The notes under the pieces: model-generated
What the model saw: only the letters and a program-made list of their open reading frames with translations
What the model was told of the DNA's origin: nothing
The model's database searches: none
In this document: piece by piece, positions 22,692 through 33,550 of the stretch
Layout: each line of letters begins with the position of its first letter
Position numbering within the stretch: position 1 is the stretch's first letter
Source: Anadara kagoshimensis
Taxonomy: Eukaryota > Mollusca > Bivalvia > Arcoida > Arcidae
DNA length: 64,000 nucleotides
Direction of reading: 5' to 3'
Assembly: GCA_021292105.1 (NCBI GenBank)
Contig: CM037867.1
Span: 16,878,928 to 16,942,927, forward strand
Program-made: the position numbers and the translations under genes

Positions 22692-22781
22692 TAGTGCTGT
22701 AAAATTAAAACTGTATAATATGTAATTTCACAATTTTGTCTAAAAGCTACTGATGAGGAATTGTATTGCGAAACAGCCGTC
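22692..22781 (+). ncRNA. Hammerhead ribozyme core in a 90-bp tandem unit
   Basis: CTGATGA (22750-22756), a short stem II GGAATTGTATTGC, GAA, then ACAGCCGT with a 2-bp stem III (AC/GU, loop AGCC), and the cleavage triplet GTC ending at 22781 make the minimal hammerhead order. The GCCGTCTAGTGCTGTAAAATT at 22686-22706 and GCCGTCTAATGTTGTAAAG at 22776-22794 are two copies of the same junction 90 bp apart, so one complete unit lies between two predicted cleavage sites. Stem II has one mismatch and stem I is weak. Minimal hammerheads of this kind are known from Penelope-like elements and short tandem retrozyme-like repeats. Self-cleavage is inferred. Confidence 0.62.
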
Positions 22782-22857
22782 TAATGTTGTAAAGTTACAC
22801 AGGCATAATATGAAATAGCATTTTTTGAAATTTTACTCTATGTTAGAAATATCGTAC

Positions 22858-22956
22858 CTTCCGATTCGACGATGTTAGTTAAAATATTAGCTACCATCAG
22901 AAAAACACTGACAAATGTTATCAATCCTGCCATTTTCCAAAGCTTTTTTGATTTGT
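22858..22956 (-). CDS. Gene B exon 2: membrane anchor or signal peptide
   Basis: Acceptor TTTTTTTCAG, donor GAAG|GTACGA, 99 nt. It encodes KSKKLWKMAGLITFVSVFL followed by MVANILTNIVESE. The Lys-rich flank before about 20 hydrophobic residues fits a type II signal-anchor. The internal ATG sits in GGAAAATGGC, a good initiation context, so a secreted product starting at MAGLIT is equally possible. Confidence 0.65.
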
Positions 22957-23242
22957 CTGAAAAAAATTATTTTATTTGTTAATGTCCAAATGTGGTATTG
23001 ATCTTATGATGATATGTTTTATTTATGATATTTCAACTAATTAAAACTACCCCGGGGGTATTATATGCCATCTTCAGTTATTTTTACTTTACATACAAGT
23101 TGAAGAATGTAAAAAAACAATAACATATGTATGTTATAGTGAATATTTTTTTCAAACAATACAAGGTTTTACTGAATCGTTTTTTGTAGTTAGTAATAGC
23201 TAACATTAATAGTTGCCATACTGTGTTTGGTATTATACCGAA

Positions 23243-23580
23243 TTGAATTGAGTAATGATGTTTTACGCCCCAGGCAAGGATATTTTACTTATATCAAGAC
23301 ATCACCAGCTATCAGCAAAGTTGTAGAAAGTTTGCCTGTTCGTTGCGCTGATGACTTACAGCGGGATTCTTTACCGTGCTAAGCCTACCGTGACAGGGGA
23401 TCTCGTTTATTTTAAGTTCCAATCCGAAAGAACCGTGACTTTCATTTCGTATTTTCAAGTGCTTCGCGGCTGAACTACTACCAACTTTTAAGTCTTTGCT
23501 CAGAACCAGTCGAGATTCGAACCCCCGGACTGCCACTTTCAGAGTGAGCACCCTACCAACAGAGCTACAGTGATATTTAC
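23243..23580 (-). mobile_element. tRNA-derived SINE, copy 1
   Basis: On the minus strand a tRNA-like head shows box A TAGCTCTGTTGGTAGGGTGC and box B GGGTTCGAATC, followed by a body ending near CATCATTACTCAATTC. The body matches 29968-30318 and 50540-50835 (for example CCTCGTTTATTTTA and AGAACC blocks). It lies in intron 1 of gene B. Confidence 0.8.
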
Positions 23581-23632
23581 CCTGGGTTGTGTTATTTTAT
23601 CATTTGTGGGTTTATCAATTATAATTACGTAC

Positions 23633-23675
23633 TTTTGGAGTTCGTTTTCAAGTTGTTTAAAACCTTTTCCAGAAC
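23633..23675 (-). CDS. Gene B exon 1 candidate (or GPCR C-tail exon)
   Basis: Acceptor ACTGTTTTAG, donor AAAA|GTACGT, 43 nt. In phase it encodes VLEKVLNNLKTNSK, a basic amphipathic stretch. It joins in phase to 22956 downstream and also to the phase-0 end of the TM7 exon (24191). It may be a receptor cytoplasmic tail, the cytoplasmic N-terminus of gene B, or 5' UTR. Confidence 0.42.
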
Positions 23676-24190
23676 CTAAAACAGTTAAACAATATCATTT
23701 TTGAAAAATATCTTAACTTTATCATTATACAGATGTGGATAAAGCCTCTTATCTCTCAAAGCGCTGTTTCGACCCAGACTAAATAATCTGGGAATTTACT
23801 TGTACCTAATTGATAAAATTACATCTGTTCTTATGTTACTTTTTTTATTTACTTTAATAAACAGAATTAAAAATCTTCATTAAGATAGAAATGTCAAAAA
23901 AGTCTAATGGTAGAACAACATAATAACCATTAAGACAGTGTTTGAGCAAATAGTGCAGTGCAGGATCAATTTAAAGTATGAATAAAACAGCCTCAAATTT
24001 TGAGTCTGCCTTAAAGCTCAACTCTATATATTTACCGCCTTTTCAAATGACCAGAAATATTATATCGTAATGAACTTTTATTCAATGAATATAATTTTAA
24101 CTTGTATATAATACACCTATTATTAAATACTTTAACTGGATTGTTTTCATTGCTTTTATAGATAGATTAAGTCGTATTTGTATAACAAAC

Positions 24191-24309
24191 CTGTAAGTCT
24201 ATAAAAGTGTATAAAAATGGGTTGATTGCAGAATTGATTGGAAGAACAAATACAACTGTCCAAGCATAAACTGTCCTTTTCATATCATATCCAAACATAG
24301 CCATTACAC
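24191..24309 (-). CDS. GRL101-like receptor, TM7 exon
   Basis: Acceptor TTACATTTGTAG, donor ACAG|GTTTGT, 119 nt. It encodes VMAMFGYDMKRTVYAWTVVF then VLPINSAINPFLYTFIDLQ. NPFLY is the NPxxY motif of helix 7. The two entry bases complete the Gly codon left by the exon ending at 24917. Confidence 0.8.
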
Positions 24310-24916
24310 CTACAAATGTAAATATTAACAATATAGATGGTTAAGAGGCGGGAAACATAGCCTAACATAAACTTTATTAATAATAAATAATCAAAACAAG
24401 AATAATGAGGTAACAAAGATTTTTTAAAAATAAAACCTCTAAGATGATGTTTAAATAATGTTGAAGAGAATTAAAGCATGTATTTATTCTTCAGCCAAAA
24501 CATATGTACTACCGATATATGAAAGTAACAAGAAAATGAACCTAACTAATTTTAAATTAATAGTAATTTTAATTATGATAAAAAAGTAAAAAAAAAAATA
24601 CCCCAGACCAGTCAAAAGAAATTTTGAATTATTATTCGATATATGTGTTTCTTTCTGGTTTTTCATTAACTTGTATGATTAGTGTTATGTCTGCGTTAGT
24701 GGTGTTAGTGGACAATTTATTTTTATTTGCAAGTATGAGCGTATATTAAAGATAATTTTATTTAAATTTGATGTGTGAAAAATTTCCAATTATAAGAATT
24801 CGGAGACCAGATATTGTTTAATTATTTCATTGTAATTCAAATTTTCTAAAGAGATGGATAGACCATAATATGTTTTAGGTTTTAATCGAAGAAGCAACCA
24901 ATTACTTTCGACATAC
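24310..24916. other. Receptor intron between TM6 and TM7
   Basis: AT-rich, about 607 bp; no other content seen. Confidence 0.7.
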
Positions 24917-25649
24917 CCATTGTTCCAATAGGAATCCAGCACAAACAATCTGTTGCTACCACTAATGAAAGTCTCTTTGCTACTTCAATGTGCTTCAATT
25001 GTCCTGTTCTTGCTACTTTAGACGATATTTTTTTCACTTCGTATACTATCGGGATCTGCGCGAGTGCAACAAAAAGAAAAGTTAGAAAATTGAAAACTAC
25101 GAAGATTAAAAATGAATAAATCCATCCATCCGTTCTTTCTTTCCTCAACGGAAGAGATACACAAACACCAGAAGCAGAGTAATACTTCTCAAAAATGAAA
25201 TGCGGAATCAATGCAATAGAAAGCGAAACAATCCAAGAAATAACGCTTCCAATAACAGCGTCTTTTCTGGATATTTTATGTTCTTTAAACGGAAATTTCA
25301 CAGCAAATATCGAGCAACGTATAAGTGATATTGTTAAAACTGACACCTCTGATGAAAGAACTGATATTATACCAAGCACTGCACAAAGTTTGCTATTTCG
25401 CCATTTGTACTCCCTCCAGATATATTCGCCTCGAAATACTGCATCACTAGTTCCTATCGATATTAGATATACTCCTATTAAAGTGTCTGCTAGAGTTAGA
25501 TTCCCGACCAAAACAGAAAATGTATCTTGATAAAGTCCTCCTTTGCTTCTAATTCTATAAATCAAAACCATTATATTACCAATTACAGCTACTATACCAA
25601 TTACCCAAAGAAAAATACGGAGAACAATATTTTCAATTAAATTTCGCAA
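24917..25649 (-). CDS. GRL101-like LRR receptor, 7TM domain (TM1-TM6)
   Basis: An open frame of about 244 codons encodes helices 1-6 of a rhodopsin-type receptor of the leucine-rich-repeat class. TM1 begins IVLRIFLWVIGIVAVIGNIM; TM2 contains NLTLADTLIGVYL; TM3 ends SLIRCSIFAV where an E/DRY box is usual; TM6 contains CLCWIPIGTMG. A donor ATGG|GTATGT at 24916-24915 joins in phase to the TM7 exon. Cys residues for the TM3-loop 2 disulfide are present (KLCAVL, SGVCVSL). The relation to the mollusc receptor GRL101 (LDLa-LRR-7TM) is established for the family; the ligand is unknown. The extracellular part upstream is frameshifted relative to this frame. Confidence 0.85.
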
Positions 25650-26603
25650 CTTGATAGGTCAAATTGGGGAGCTATGCAGCGGTCATCTGACATTTGTTTG
25701 GGTTTCACACAGCATAATGCGAAGGTGTCGCTATAAATCAGCTTCAGGTTCAAATTGTTCTGAAAAATTTTCCCGATATATAGATATCATTTCCGCGAGT
25801 ATCCAAAACCTGGAGAGATATCATACTAGAAAATAATTCTGTTTCTAAAATGTTGATCCTATTTTGTGATATATCTAAGTTTACCAAATGCGTTAGATTG
25901 TTAAATACTTGTGGATATAGTTCTTGTATTTGAGATCCAGTTATGGTAAGATTCACACAATTATGTATTCCAATAAAAGCCCCCGCTTCTATTTTTCTAG
26001 CGAATGGCAACGCATCCAAAGTGTTTTCAACTGTGATAAATTTATGAAGACTTTATTTGGCAGTATTGTTGTTGAACGTCTGTTAACTCCAGAGTATCAA
26101 GGTCTAGAAATTTCTCAAAAGTTTTATCAGACCAGATTCGAGAAATACCTTTCCTGATAAAACTAGTTTTCTGAGATATTTGTGACGTCCACGTAAAACA
26201 TTTGATTTGATAATCTGTCTAAACCTGTGATATGATTGAATGATATGATCTTAAAATGTTGTGTAGATGAATCTATTAAATTGAATATTTCATACTCTAC
26301 ACTACATTGTAACTCTGTAATTGTGTATAATTGATAAACCGTGAAAAAAGATGTGTTTCCCATTTAACATATACCAAATCCTGTATTTCGTAAAAATACT
26401 GGTTATGTATATTTTTCTGACACGATAGAATAATACTGATGTATTGATTCTGATGCTCTTTATATTCGCAATGCATTTCATCGTAACTGTCGTAACACTG
26501 ATCCACTCCATCACATATCTGTCGGATGATAAACAAATCCACTCCATACTGGCATCTAGACATTTTGAAATACCAATACAAGATACATTCTGTATACCCT
26601 TTT
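25650..26603 (-). pseudogene. LDLa and leucine-rich repeats of the GRL101-like receptor, frameshifted
   Basis: An acceptor TTTATGCTTTATTTCAG opens the exon at 26603. It first encodes GYTEC and an LDL-receptor class A module, SRCQYGVDLFIIRQICDGVD then QCYDSYDEMHC. Leucine-rich repeats follow in at least three frames (NLTHLVNLDISQNRINILE, SLQVLDTRGNDIY, LPNKVFINLSQLKTL), then the cysteine cap NNLNLKLIYSDTFALCC. Frame changes near 25770 and near 25645 each need one base to restore a single frame, and others occur at about 26030-26060 and 26300-26340. This is a pseudogene, or an assembly with indel errors; the intact 7TM frame next to it argues for checking the second. Confidence 0.68.
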
Positions 26604-26759
26604 CTGAAATAAAGCATAAAAATGCATTTCGTCACAGGGTTATGAGATAATAATCTATCTGATCTTTCAAGGATCAGCATTTTAAATCAATTATTGATGT
26701 AACTAAATTACTGACTTTTTAAACGAAAATGTGGATTTGCATGCATATATTACAATCTT

Positions 26760-27650
26760 TTATCGTATGTACAACATTTTTGATCAGTTCGTCAATTTTA
26801 TGAGTGAAGTTTTAGATAACAACATATACATTTTTGTATTTTTTTACATATTTTTTTTGTCAAATATAAACGGTATCCGTGTGAGCACAAGCTGTGCACC
26901 ATTGCCTGTTGATTTGTTTTCTTTATTTGGATGGAGCAGAATATATGACTCTAGTTAAATCTGGAGCAAGGACTGTCTCCAAACCATGCATACATGCAGA
27001 TACAGTATAAAGGTGACGTTCTATCTTATAAAAATCTTAAATGTGCATATCATCTATCCCTATGACCTTAAAATAAATGATATGATTAATTACTTCAGTA
27101 AGTTCTGCTTCATATTTTACTCAATCATGACGCCAAGGAAGCGCTAAATTTGAAGCTGTATGACAAACATGATGACTTAAATGTTCCTATTGCAAACTTT
27201 CGGTTCCATGCAACAACATAACTACTGTCCTGCCTTCGAAGTATTAGTTTCTAACATAAATACGAGATGGTAGTATTTGATCCGACTTTGGCAACTTTAT
27301 ACATTGAAGCTAGCTGCTAATAAATAAATTTTTGACCCATGAATATTGCAAGTCTAGGCTTATCAGAACATTTAAAGTTTTATGGCAGTCATCACAATAT
27401 CTTTTATATCTCCTTGTCCAAAATTACCCTGTATTTATTTGACGCCCAATAGTTTGTTGTTCATTTCATGTTGTTCTTTTACTCTCAATTTTGATTACAT
27501 ACGTGTGTTGTTAGGTTAACAGTAGGTGCTTACTTTGACGAAACATCCGACCTCATTTCCCTTGCCAAATTGACTTGTCGGTTTCAGGTTTCATTTTTTG
27601 TTTACTTTCTTTAGAATTGTGACTTGGACATGGAACATTATGTGTGTTTT
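26760..27650 (+). mobile_element. Old Penelope-like RT copy (IPMGTNCAP family)
   Basis: The stretch GTGAGCACAAGCTGTGCACC corresponds to IPMGTNCAP. KLYDKHDDL (about 27155), the FYGSHHN box (about 27390) and the tail around 27510-27640 follow in order. Many frameshifts. Confidence 0.7.
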
Positions 27651-28417
27651 GAATATGTGTTACGTTTTAATTTTATCTAAAGTATATATACTATGCCATA
27701 ATATTGGTATGCTTGTGTATGTTTTTAAAATGATTAAGTATAGTCGAAACGAGGGAAAATGTTTAAAAACGTTAAATAGATTGTAGAATGCAATATATGA
27801 CACTCATAACATATAACGACTTTCATCAGATAATACAATGGTTAAGTACAGGCTAAGAAATTATAAAAAAGGTTGAAAATAAATTATAGTATTGTAAACT
27901 TTATTCAAATTAAATAAGTTTACGTAAACATCTTTAAAACTATAGTAAAAACTTTTATATGACTTATATCGAGTCATTCTTTATTACCATATTGAATCTC
28001 AAACACGGCTTGTGGTGAACAACATGCTTTTTATCTAAAACAACAGTACTGTGCTGTGATCAGGTAGCTGTATTTGTACAGTAACTGAGGTGGATCTCAA
28101 ATTCTAATAAGTTAGGCAGGTTTTATATTTTCTCGTCCTCGTTTTGTGAAAGATATTTTTAATTCTTTAAAATACTTTCATACCTTTCAAAGACATCATT
28201 TAAATATATGTTTGCTTTTTAATTGCAGAGTTTATTACCATGTGTCTTTTTTTTTACTTTAACGTTTGATTTATTTGCATTTAACGTGTGACTATGACCT
28301 GGATATCAAGACAATTGTATAGTAAAACAAAGATAGCAATACAATACACAGCAATAAAAAAATGGATTAATAATTTGCAAATACGAGTATATCATAAAGA
28401 AAAATATATGTACTTAC
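27651..28417. other. Spacer between the receptor and the 28.4-kb exon
   Basis: AT-rich. A possible 48-nt exon at 28002-28049 on the minus strand (after TGTTGTTTTAG, before GTAATAAAG, encoding KKHVVHHKPCLRFNM) enters in phase from 28418 but its exit phase does not fit 26603, so I do not call it. Confidence 0.35.
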
Positions 28418-28555
28418 GTGTTTTCATTTTAAAACTCCCTTTAGCTATTACATTAATCATCTGGCTGCTGCTTCTTGAAAAGATGTGCCCATCTCCTTCT
28501 GCAACATTAATTCTACCAAATTCGCCTTTGTTTCCCGTAACGTATAAGTCGTCAT
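28418..28555 (-). CDS. Gene A exon: probable last blade of YWTD propeller 2
   Basis: Acceptor AAAATGTTAG, donor ACAC|GTAAGT, 138 nt. It encodes DDLYVTGNKGEFGRINVAEG then DGHIFSRSSSQMINVIAKG. After NLCLV of the preceding exon, 'DDDLYVTG' matches a degenerate YWTD strand. The phase joins exactly (G + AT). No cysteines. Confidence 0.52.
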
Positions 28556-28789
28556 CTAACATTTTATGGAATATCATATACAATGTTATTTCAAAACATA
28601 TTTTTCATCATAAAGTAGGTGTATATATGTACTTGTTAGTTTCTTGTGACAAATAATTACATTGGAGAAAACAAGAAACCGAGTAATGGTAGCTTGATAT
28701 GTGTATCAATTGTGTTTAACGATTTTTGTAGCAAGTGCGACTAGTTGTTCTTTTCGATGTCACAGGATGAAATACTATCTATAAGCCCT

Positions 28790-28870
28790 ATAAGCCATTT
28801 ATAACCTGGCTTATTGGCAGTAAAAATATCAGCCACCTATAAGCCATGCTTATAGGTGGCTTATAGACTA
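28790..28870. repeat. Palindromic GGCTTATAG repeat, locus 1
   Basis: AGCCACCTATAAGC (28831-28844), CAT, GCTTATAGGTGGCT (28848-28861) is a perfect 14-bp hairpin, preceded by two more imperfect CTATAAGCC/GGCTTAT units. Related arrays are at 34044-34215 and 59190-59350, each beside AAAT/TTTA repeats. Confidence 0.85.
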
Positions 28871-28914
28871 TTACTGTTTCTAAATAAAATCATTATCATG
28901 TACTTACATTATGG

Positions 28915-29061
28915 TAGTCTTTTATTTATTTATTTATTTATTTATTAATTAATTAATTTATTCAATTTGTATATATGACAAAAAACTATAGAAGAAAATA
29001 CGCACTTTAAAATATAATGACCGACTATAAAATGTCATAATTATTATTAGTTTATTTATTT

Positions 29062-29116
<55 letters not shown>

Positions 29117-29130
29117 TTCATGTATTTATT
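28915..29130. repeat. (TTTA)n tetranucleotide repeats
   Basis: Two TTTA/TTAA tracts, about 28921-28965 and 29050-29125. Confidence 0.95.
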
Positions 29131-29967
29131 TATTTGTAATTATATTTTTTTATTATAATCTCTAGCTCTATAGTGAGTCTTTTAACAGCTTCTTATCGGT
29201 GTATTTACCTGTATTTATCTTTTTAAAATTTAGAAACTAATAGTTTCGACTATTTATCAGTTTGAAGGTGTAAATTACATATTTATGTCTATCGATAATA
29301 GACACATCACGATTACTAATTGATGACCATCGGCAAACCTCCTCAACAACTTACGTAACTAATTGATAACGGAAGCAAACTCAAACTCATTTAATCACTC
29401 GATAGCATATTCTACGTTAAAAATTCACCTGTGTGGTGTTAATCTGATTAACTTTAAATAATTTGGATAAACTGGAATTTTAATGATGTAATCTTAGTGA
29501 TTAGTAATGTTAGGGAGTATTAATTACTTTTTACCAATTGTTATTCGTGTGTAAATTAATGAATAAATTAATATTTATTATTAAACATTTTAATAACTAT
29601 CTAAAATATATGAAGTGATTTAAAATTATTTGAATATTTCATCTAGGATAAAGCACAAAGGAAGTCAAAATTAATATTCATATTTCCATCGCACTCTCAA
29701 TAAAATGGGATAGTTGGGTACCATATTCGCGCAAATGGGCTAAGGTTTCCTTGTTTCTTTTTAAAAATGTTTTTGGAGAGAGTGATATTCTTGCGCAAAA
29801 AAGACGCTAAAATGGTGAAAATGAATTTCATTACTACCAATTTACATTTGTTTATATTGCAGAAACAAGACAAATTTCTAAAGCATAATATATTTTAATT
29901 ACGTGACCTGAAACTACCTGCACACAAATATTTCCTCACAAATGGAATGAAAAATTAACGAACTTAG
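29131..29967. other. Intronic AT-rich sequence
   Basis: No gene or known repeat recognised in the gene A intron. Confidence 0.5.
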
Positions 29968-30318
29968 AGTGAGTTGAGTTAAGTAATGGTGTTTAACATC
30001 ACTGTCAAGAATATTTCACTTATTTCGAGATATCGCCGGCTATAAGCGAAGGTACATATATTTTGCCTGTGCCATGCTTGCGCTGCTGGCAGTATACAGC
30101 AGGGTTCCTCATCGTTCCAAGCTACCGTGACACAGGACCTCGTTTATTTTAGTTCCCATACGAAAGAACCCTCAATTAAATTCGGTAATGTCGAGTATTT
30201 GACAATCACTACCCACTTTCAAGTCTTGGGTCAAATCCAGTCGGGGTTTGTACCCACGACCTCCCATTCACGGAGCTAGCAGTCTTCAAACTGAGCAACC
30301 GCAACGAACTGAGGAGTA
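29968..30318 (-). mobile_element. tRNA-derived SINE, copy 2
   Basis: Minus-strand head has box A-like GGTTGCTCAGTTTGAAGACT and box B-like GTGGGTACAAACCCCG. The body matches copy 1 (AAGTAATGGTGTTTAACATC at the 3' end on the plus strand, CCTCGTTTATTTTA in the middle). Confidence 0.78.
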
Positions 30319-31370
30319 ATAAAGTTATATGATTGATGTTGTGATTAAAAAAATTAAAACAAAAACCGGACTTTTATTTTAACCGGAATTTATTTAAAGT
30401 AAATTATTGTTTTAAATTTTAACGATTAGTACGAGTTACGGCCGAAGATTATATGTTACACCCATGGTCTACTTACTACACAGGAGTGCAAGATAACCCT
30501 CATAATTTACCGAACGAAAAATTGTGATGTGTTTGCTTGCCGAAATTTTTTTCCTGTACTTCTGTGCCCTTCTGTTTAATCCTAGAATCTAAAACTCACC
30601 AGCTTGCTTCGTATTGTGTTCTGGCTAATCCTAGTGTGAGAAAATTCGCTTGCCGAATGTTGTTTCTTTTCTCAGTGCACTTCGGTTTCCTCCAACATTG
30701 TTGTGAACTTGACGTCTAGACACAAAGACTACACATTTTTTACAAACTGAAATTTTTTTTATTATGCATAAAGCACAGTTGCCCAACTTTCCACACTATT
30801 ATAATTTAAAAACAAATTGGTGTATCACAGAATTTCATGCTATGTGATCAGTATATGTATAACGTTGATTAAAAAGAAATTCACGGTATTTTAATGAATT
30901 ATTTATAATATTAAAATATATACCGTATTTTCAAATAATAAAAAAATAATAAAAATAGCACATAACCTAGGCGTCATACCATATGCGTTCTCTATACACG
31001 GACTTGGGGTAGGTTAGGCTTCAAGTACCAGGACGCTAAGTACCCGGGACATCTTTCAAGGTAAGCCGTTCGCATAAAACTGTGACAGGTCCTAGTGTCA
31101 GAAAAATGTGTCAGTTCGCTCATGCTCCAGTTTCACAATCATTTGAAGATTTTTCTGACGTTAAAACTGGCAAATTTAGACGAACATGTTTCGTAACACA
31201 AATAAGAAATATCGACAAAATAAGAATATCGATGTAATAAAGCTTAGAGAGATCTTCAAAACGACACCTCAAATGTATGAATATCTTGAAAATTAACAAA
31301 ATTAATCAGATTTCAAATGTGCCAGATTTAAGTTATAAGTATATTCCGTTGTTCTGATTACCGATTGGAT
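30319..31370. other. Intronic sequence, no gene seen
   Basis: AT-rich with a slightly GC-richer patch at about 30970-31150. Nothing recognised. Confidence 0.45.
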
Positions 31371-31373
31371 CTA

Positions 31374-31407
31374 TGAGAGAGAGGGAGTGAGAGAGAGAGA
31401 GAGAGAT
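31374..31407 (+). repeat. (GA)n microsatellite
   Basis: Interrupted GA tract. Confidence 0.92.
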
Positions 31408-31565
31408 TTGGTTTCAGTGTCATACACTTTTTTAAATTATATATACCAGTAATAATTCAATAAATGTTTTTAATGACAATGGTAATAAATAATTAGTTTT
31501 TTGAACAGTTCCACAGTGTAAATGTTAGATTTTCAATTTGTCAAGACTCTCATTATTATACTGTG

Positions 31566-31635
<70 letters not shown>

Positions 31636-31645
31636 CTCTCTCTCG
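31566..31645 (+). repeat. (CT)n microsatellite
   Basis: About 80 bp of CT with three interruptions. The open frames over it are artefacts. Confidence 0.96.
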
Positions 31646-32305
31646 TTAAGAATTTTATTAATTGTTACATAATAAAATTATTTATTCAACTTTCTCTCAT
31701 GTGGTGTAAAAATACTTCACTTCCTTTTTCTCTCATATAACAGTTTAATGTGAAATCTGAAACCATTACATGAAGTGGTTCAGTGTCAGTCATTCGTTTT
31801 TCATTTTCTATGATATAAGGATAGATAATTACAAAATAACATTGAAACTCGTTTTTCCATCTTTTAACTTGTTTAATGTTCTTTTGAAAATTATCCGTGT
31901 ATCCATCAATAAAGAAAATAAGTACCGGTATCTCATTAAAAACTATGTTTCAATGGACATTTTTAATAAAATTAAGCTGATCTCAAGAGTTATTGAATAT
32001 ATAAATAATGTATATTATTTATATGTATATTAACTAAAAAAGAAATGTGCCTCTATTAAGACTATACAAATGAAAATTAATCTCTGATCGATGATTGATC
32101 TTTATAATTGATCACTGCCAGCCAGATACATAAGTGTATTACAGGTGAGATTTGACTTCCTGTCTTCCTTTGATATCTTGGATCAGTAAGCCTAAAAATT
32201 ATTCCTCGAATGAAAGACAAACTATAATAATAATAATAATAACTAGAGTTTGTAACTGGGATACCAGTTACGTATGATTCCCCACCGTCCATAAATGATA
32301 TATGG

Positions 32306-32916
32306 CATATATCCGGTTAAAAGACCTTAGAGTCTTACTTCTTTTTCAGGGTTTTCAACCGTCCCAGAATATAAGAGTGTTGTTAATCTTGATCACTCAG
32401 ACGCTTTACTCTTTCCATCCTATAAATTCCATACACGAGATTTATTCCGTATAATACACCTAAACTAACAAGACCCTCTACGTGTTAAAAAGTATGACTT
32501 TCTCATAGATAGGATCTTTTAACCGGACTGTATATATAGCGCCGATCTATTTCAACACACTTTATAAGGTCCGGTTAAAAGATTTGCTTCACATTAAAAT
32601 GCCCGTTTTTCCCATAGATGGGTCTTTTAACCGGACTTATATATAGAGTCGATCTATTTTATTCCTATTGTTTCCAATTATTTTTATTCCGTTGATTTTA
32701 AGTTTATTCTATTGTTTTAGAGGGTTTTCTTATGGGAGAGACATAATATCAAAAGGGGCATGTTTATTTTTCTGGTATTTTAAAACGCAAAGAAATGCGC
32801 ATTTATAAATATCTGGACTAAAAAGATCCTCTGCGTGTTAAAAAGTATGTTTCCTCATAGATAGGGTCTTTAAACCGGACTGTAATATAGCGCCGATCTA
32901 TTTCAAAACACTCGGT
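32306..32916. repeat. Direct and inverted CCGGTTAAAAG repeats
   Basis: Three direct copies of CATAGATAGG-GTCTTTTAACCGGACT then ATATAG-GCCGATCTATTTCA occur at about 32502-32560, 32611-32662 and 32854-32913. The reverse complement CCGGTTAAAAGA occurs at 32312 and 32571. The first and third copies are preceded by a shared CTCTACGTGTTAAAAAGTAT block (about 32474 and 32828). This looks like a partial tandem duplication of a fold-back repeat; family not recognised. Confidence 0.75.
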
Positions 32917-33550
32917 TTGTCCAAAAATGAGTACCTTCTGGTAGGGTACGTTATGGTATGGGTACGTTTTGTCCTGCTGCCGTACAGATCTATCACTCAA
33001 TTAAACTGTTCAGTTATAAGATTTTATGCTCGAGTGGACTTGTTTGACGGTCACTTATCGGATTAACTCATAGGTGAAGGCATTGGCTTGGTATTATTAA
33101 AGTGTCGTAACCAGCTTATGTCCATTCAGAATTGGTTTCCCCGGGCCCTCAGCGACGTATTTAGTTACGCCATTTACACCCACCTACCTTCCAGATAAAG
33201 AGAAAATGAACAGGTCTAGCATATCTACACAGACAACATATTATTGGTACTAAATTTCATCTAAATCCATCAAGCCGTGTTCGAGATCTGATCCAGCATA
33301 ATACTATGGTAGTAGGTCTTGAGAGAGGCGGAATAATAAGAATAATAAGAAGAAAAAACTGAACGAAAACAATATGATTTCCCACCTATGGTGGTGGGGA
33401 ATCATAATAAATATGTCAAAATATAAGTAAAAAAATATATATTTATTATTTATATTTTATTAAAATCTGAAAGTTTTAGAGCTAGTCACGTGATCACATC
33501 TTAGGTAACTAGATACTGATATACATTTAAAATAAAAGATATGAGTTCAT
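32917..33550. other. Intronic sequence with a possible LINE 3' end
   Basis: At 33240-33410, TCGAGATCTGATCCAGCATA and AATAATAAGAATAATAAGAA resemble the A-rich 3' end of a retroposon, but no coding motif is visible. Confidence 0.3.

Larger units (their letters stand above)
9202..23675 (-). other. Gene model B: stalked two-domain C-type lectin, ten exons
   Basis: Ten minus-strand exons (23633-23675, 22858-22956, 21551-21604, 20979-21053, 19446-19534, 18748-18838, 14083-14308, 13692-13797, 12836-12926, 9202-9449) have GT donors, AG acceptors and matching phases at all nine junctions. The product would be: basic segment, one hydrophobic helix, coiled-coil stalk, CTLD-1, CTLD-2, stop. It is either a type II membrane lectin or, if translation starts at the ATG inside exon 2 (good Kozak context), a secreted one with a signal peptide. 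The first exon is also in phase with the GPCR TM7 exon just upstream, so a joint transcript cannot be excluded. Introns hold a Penelope element, a SINE, a hammerhead motif and a large tandem array. Confidence 0.72.

Noticed and set aside
25195..25530. Plus-strand 111-codon ORF
   Set aside because: Complement of the 7TM receptor exon.
28002..28049. Extra 48-nt exon linking gene A to the GRL101-like receptor
   Set aside because: Entry phase fits 28418 but exit phase does not fit 26603, and the encoded peptide matches no domain.
28288..28656. Plus-strand 122-codon ORF
   Set aside because: Shadow of the minus-strand exon 28418-28555, which has splice sites and matching phases.
31522..31740. Plus-strand ORF of Leu-Ser repeats
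   Set aside because: Translation of a CT microsatellite.
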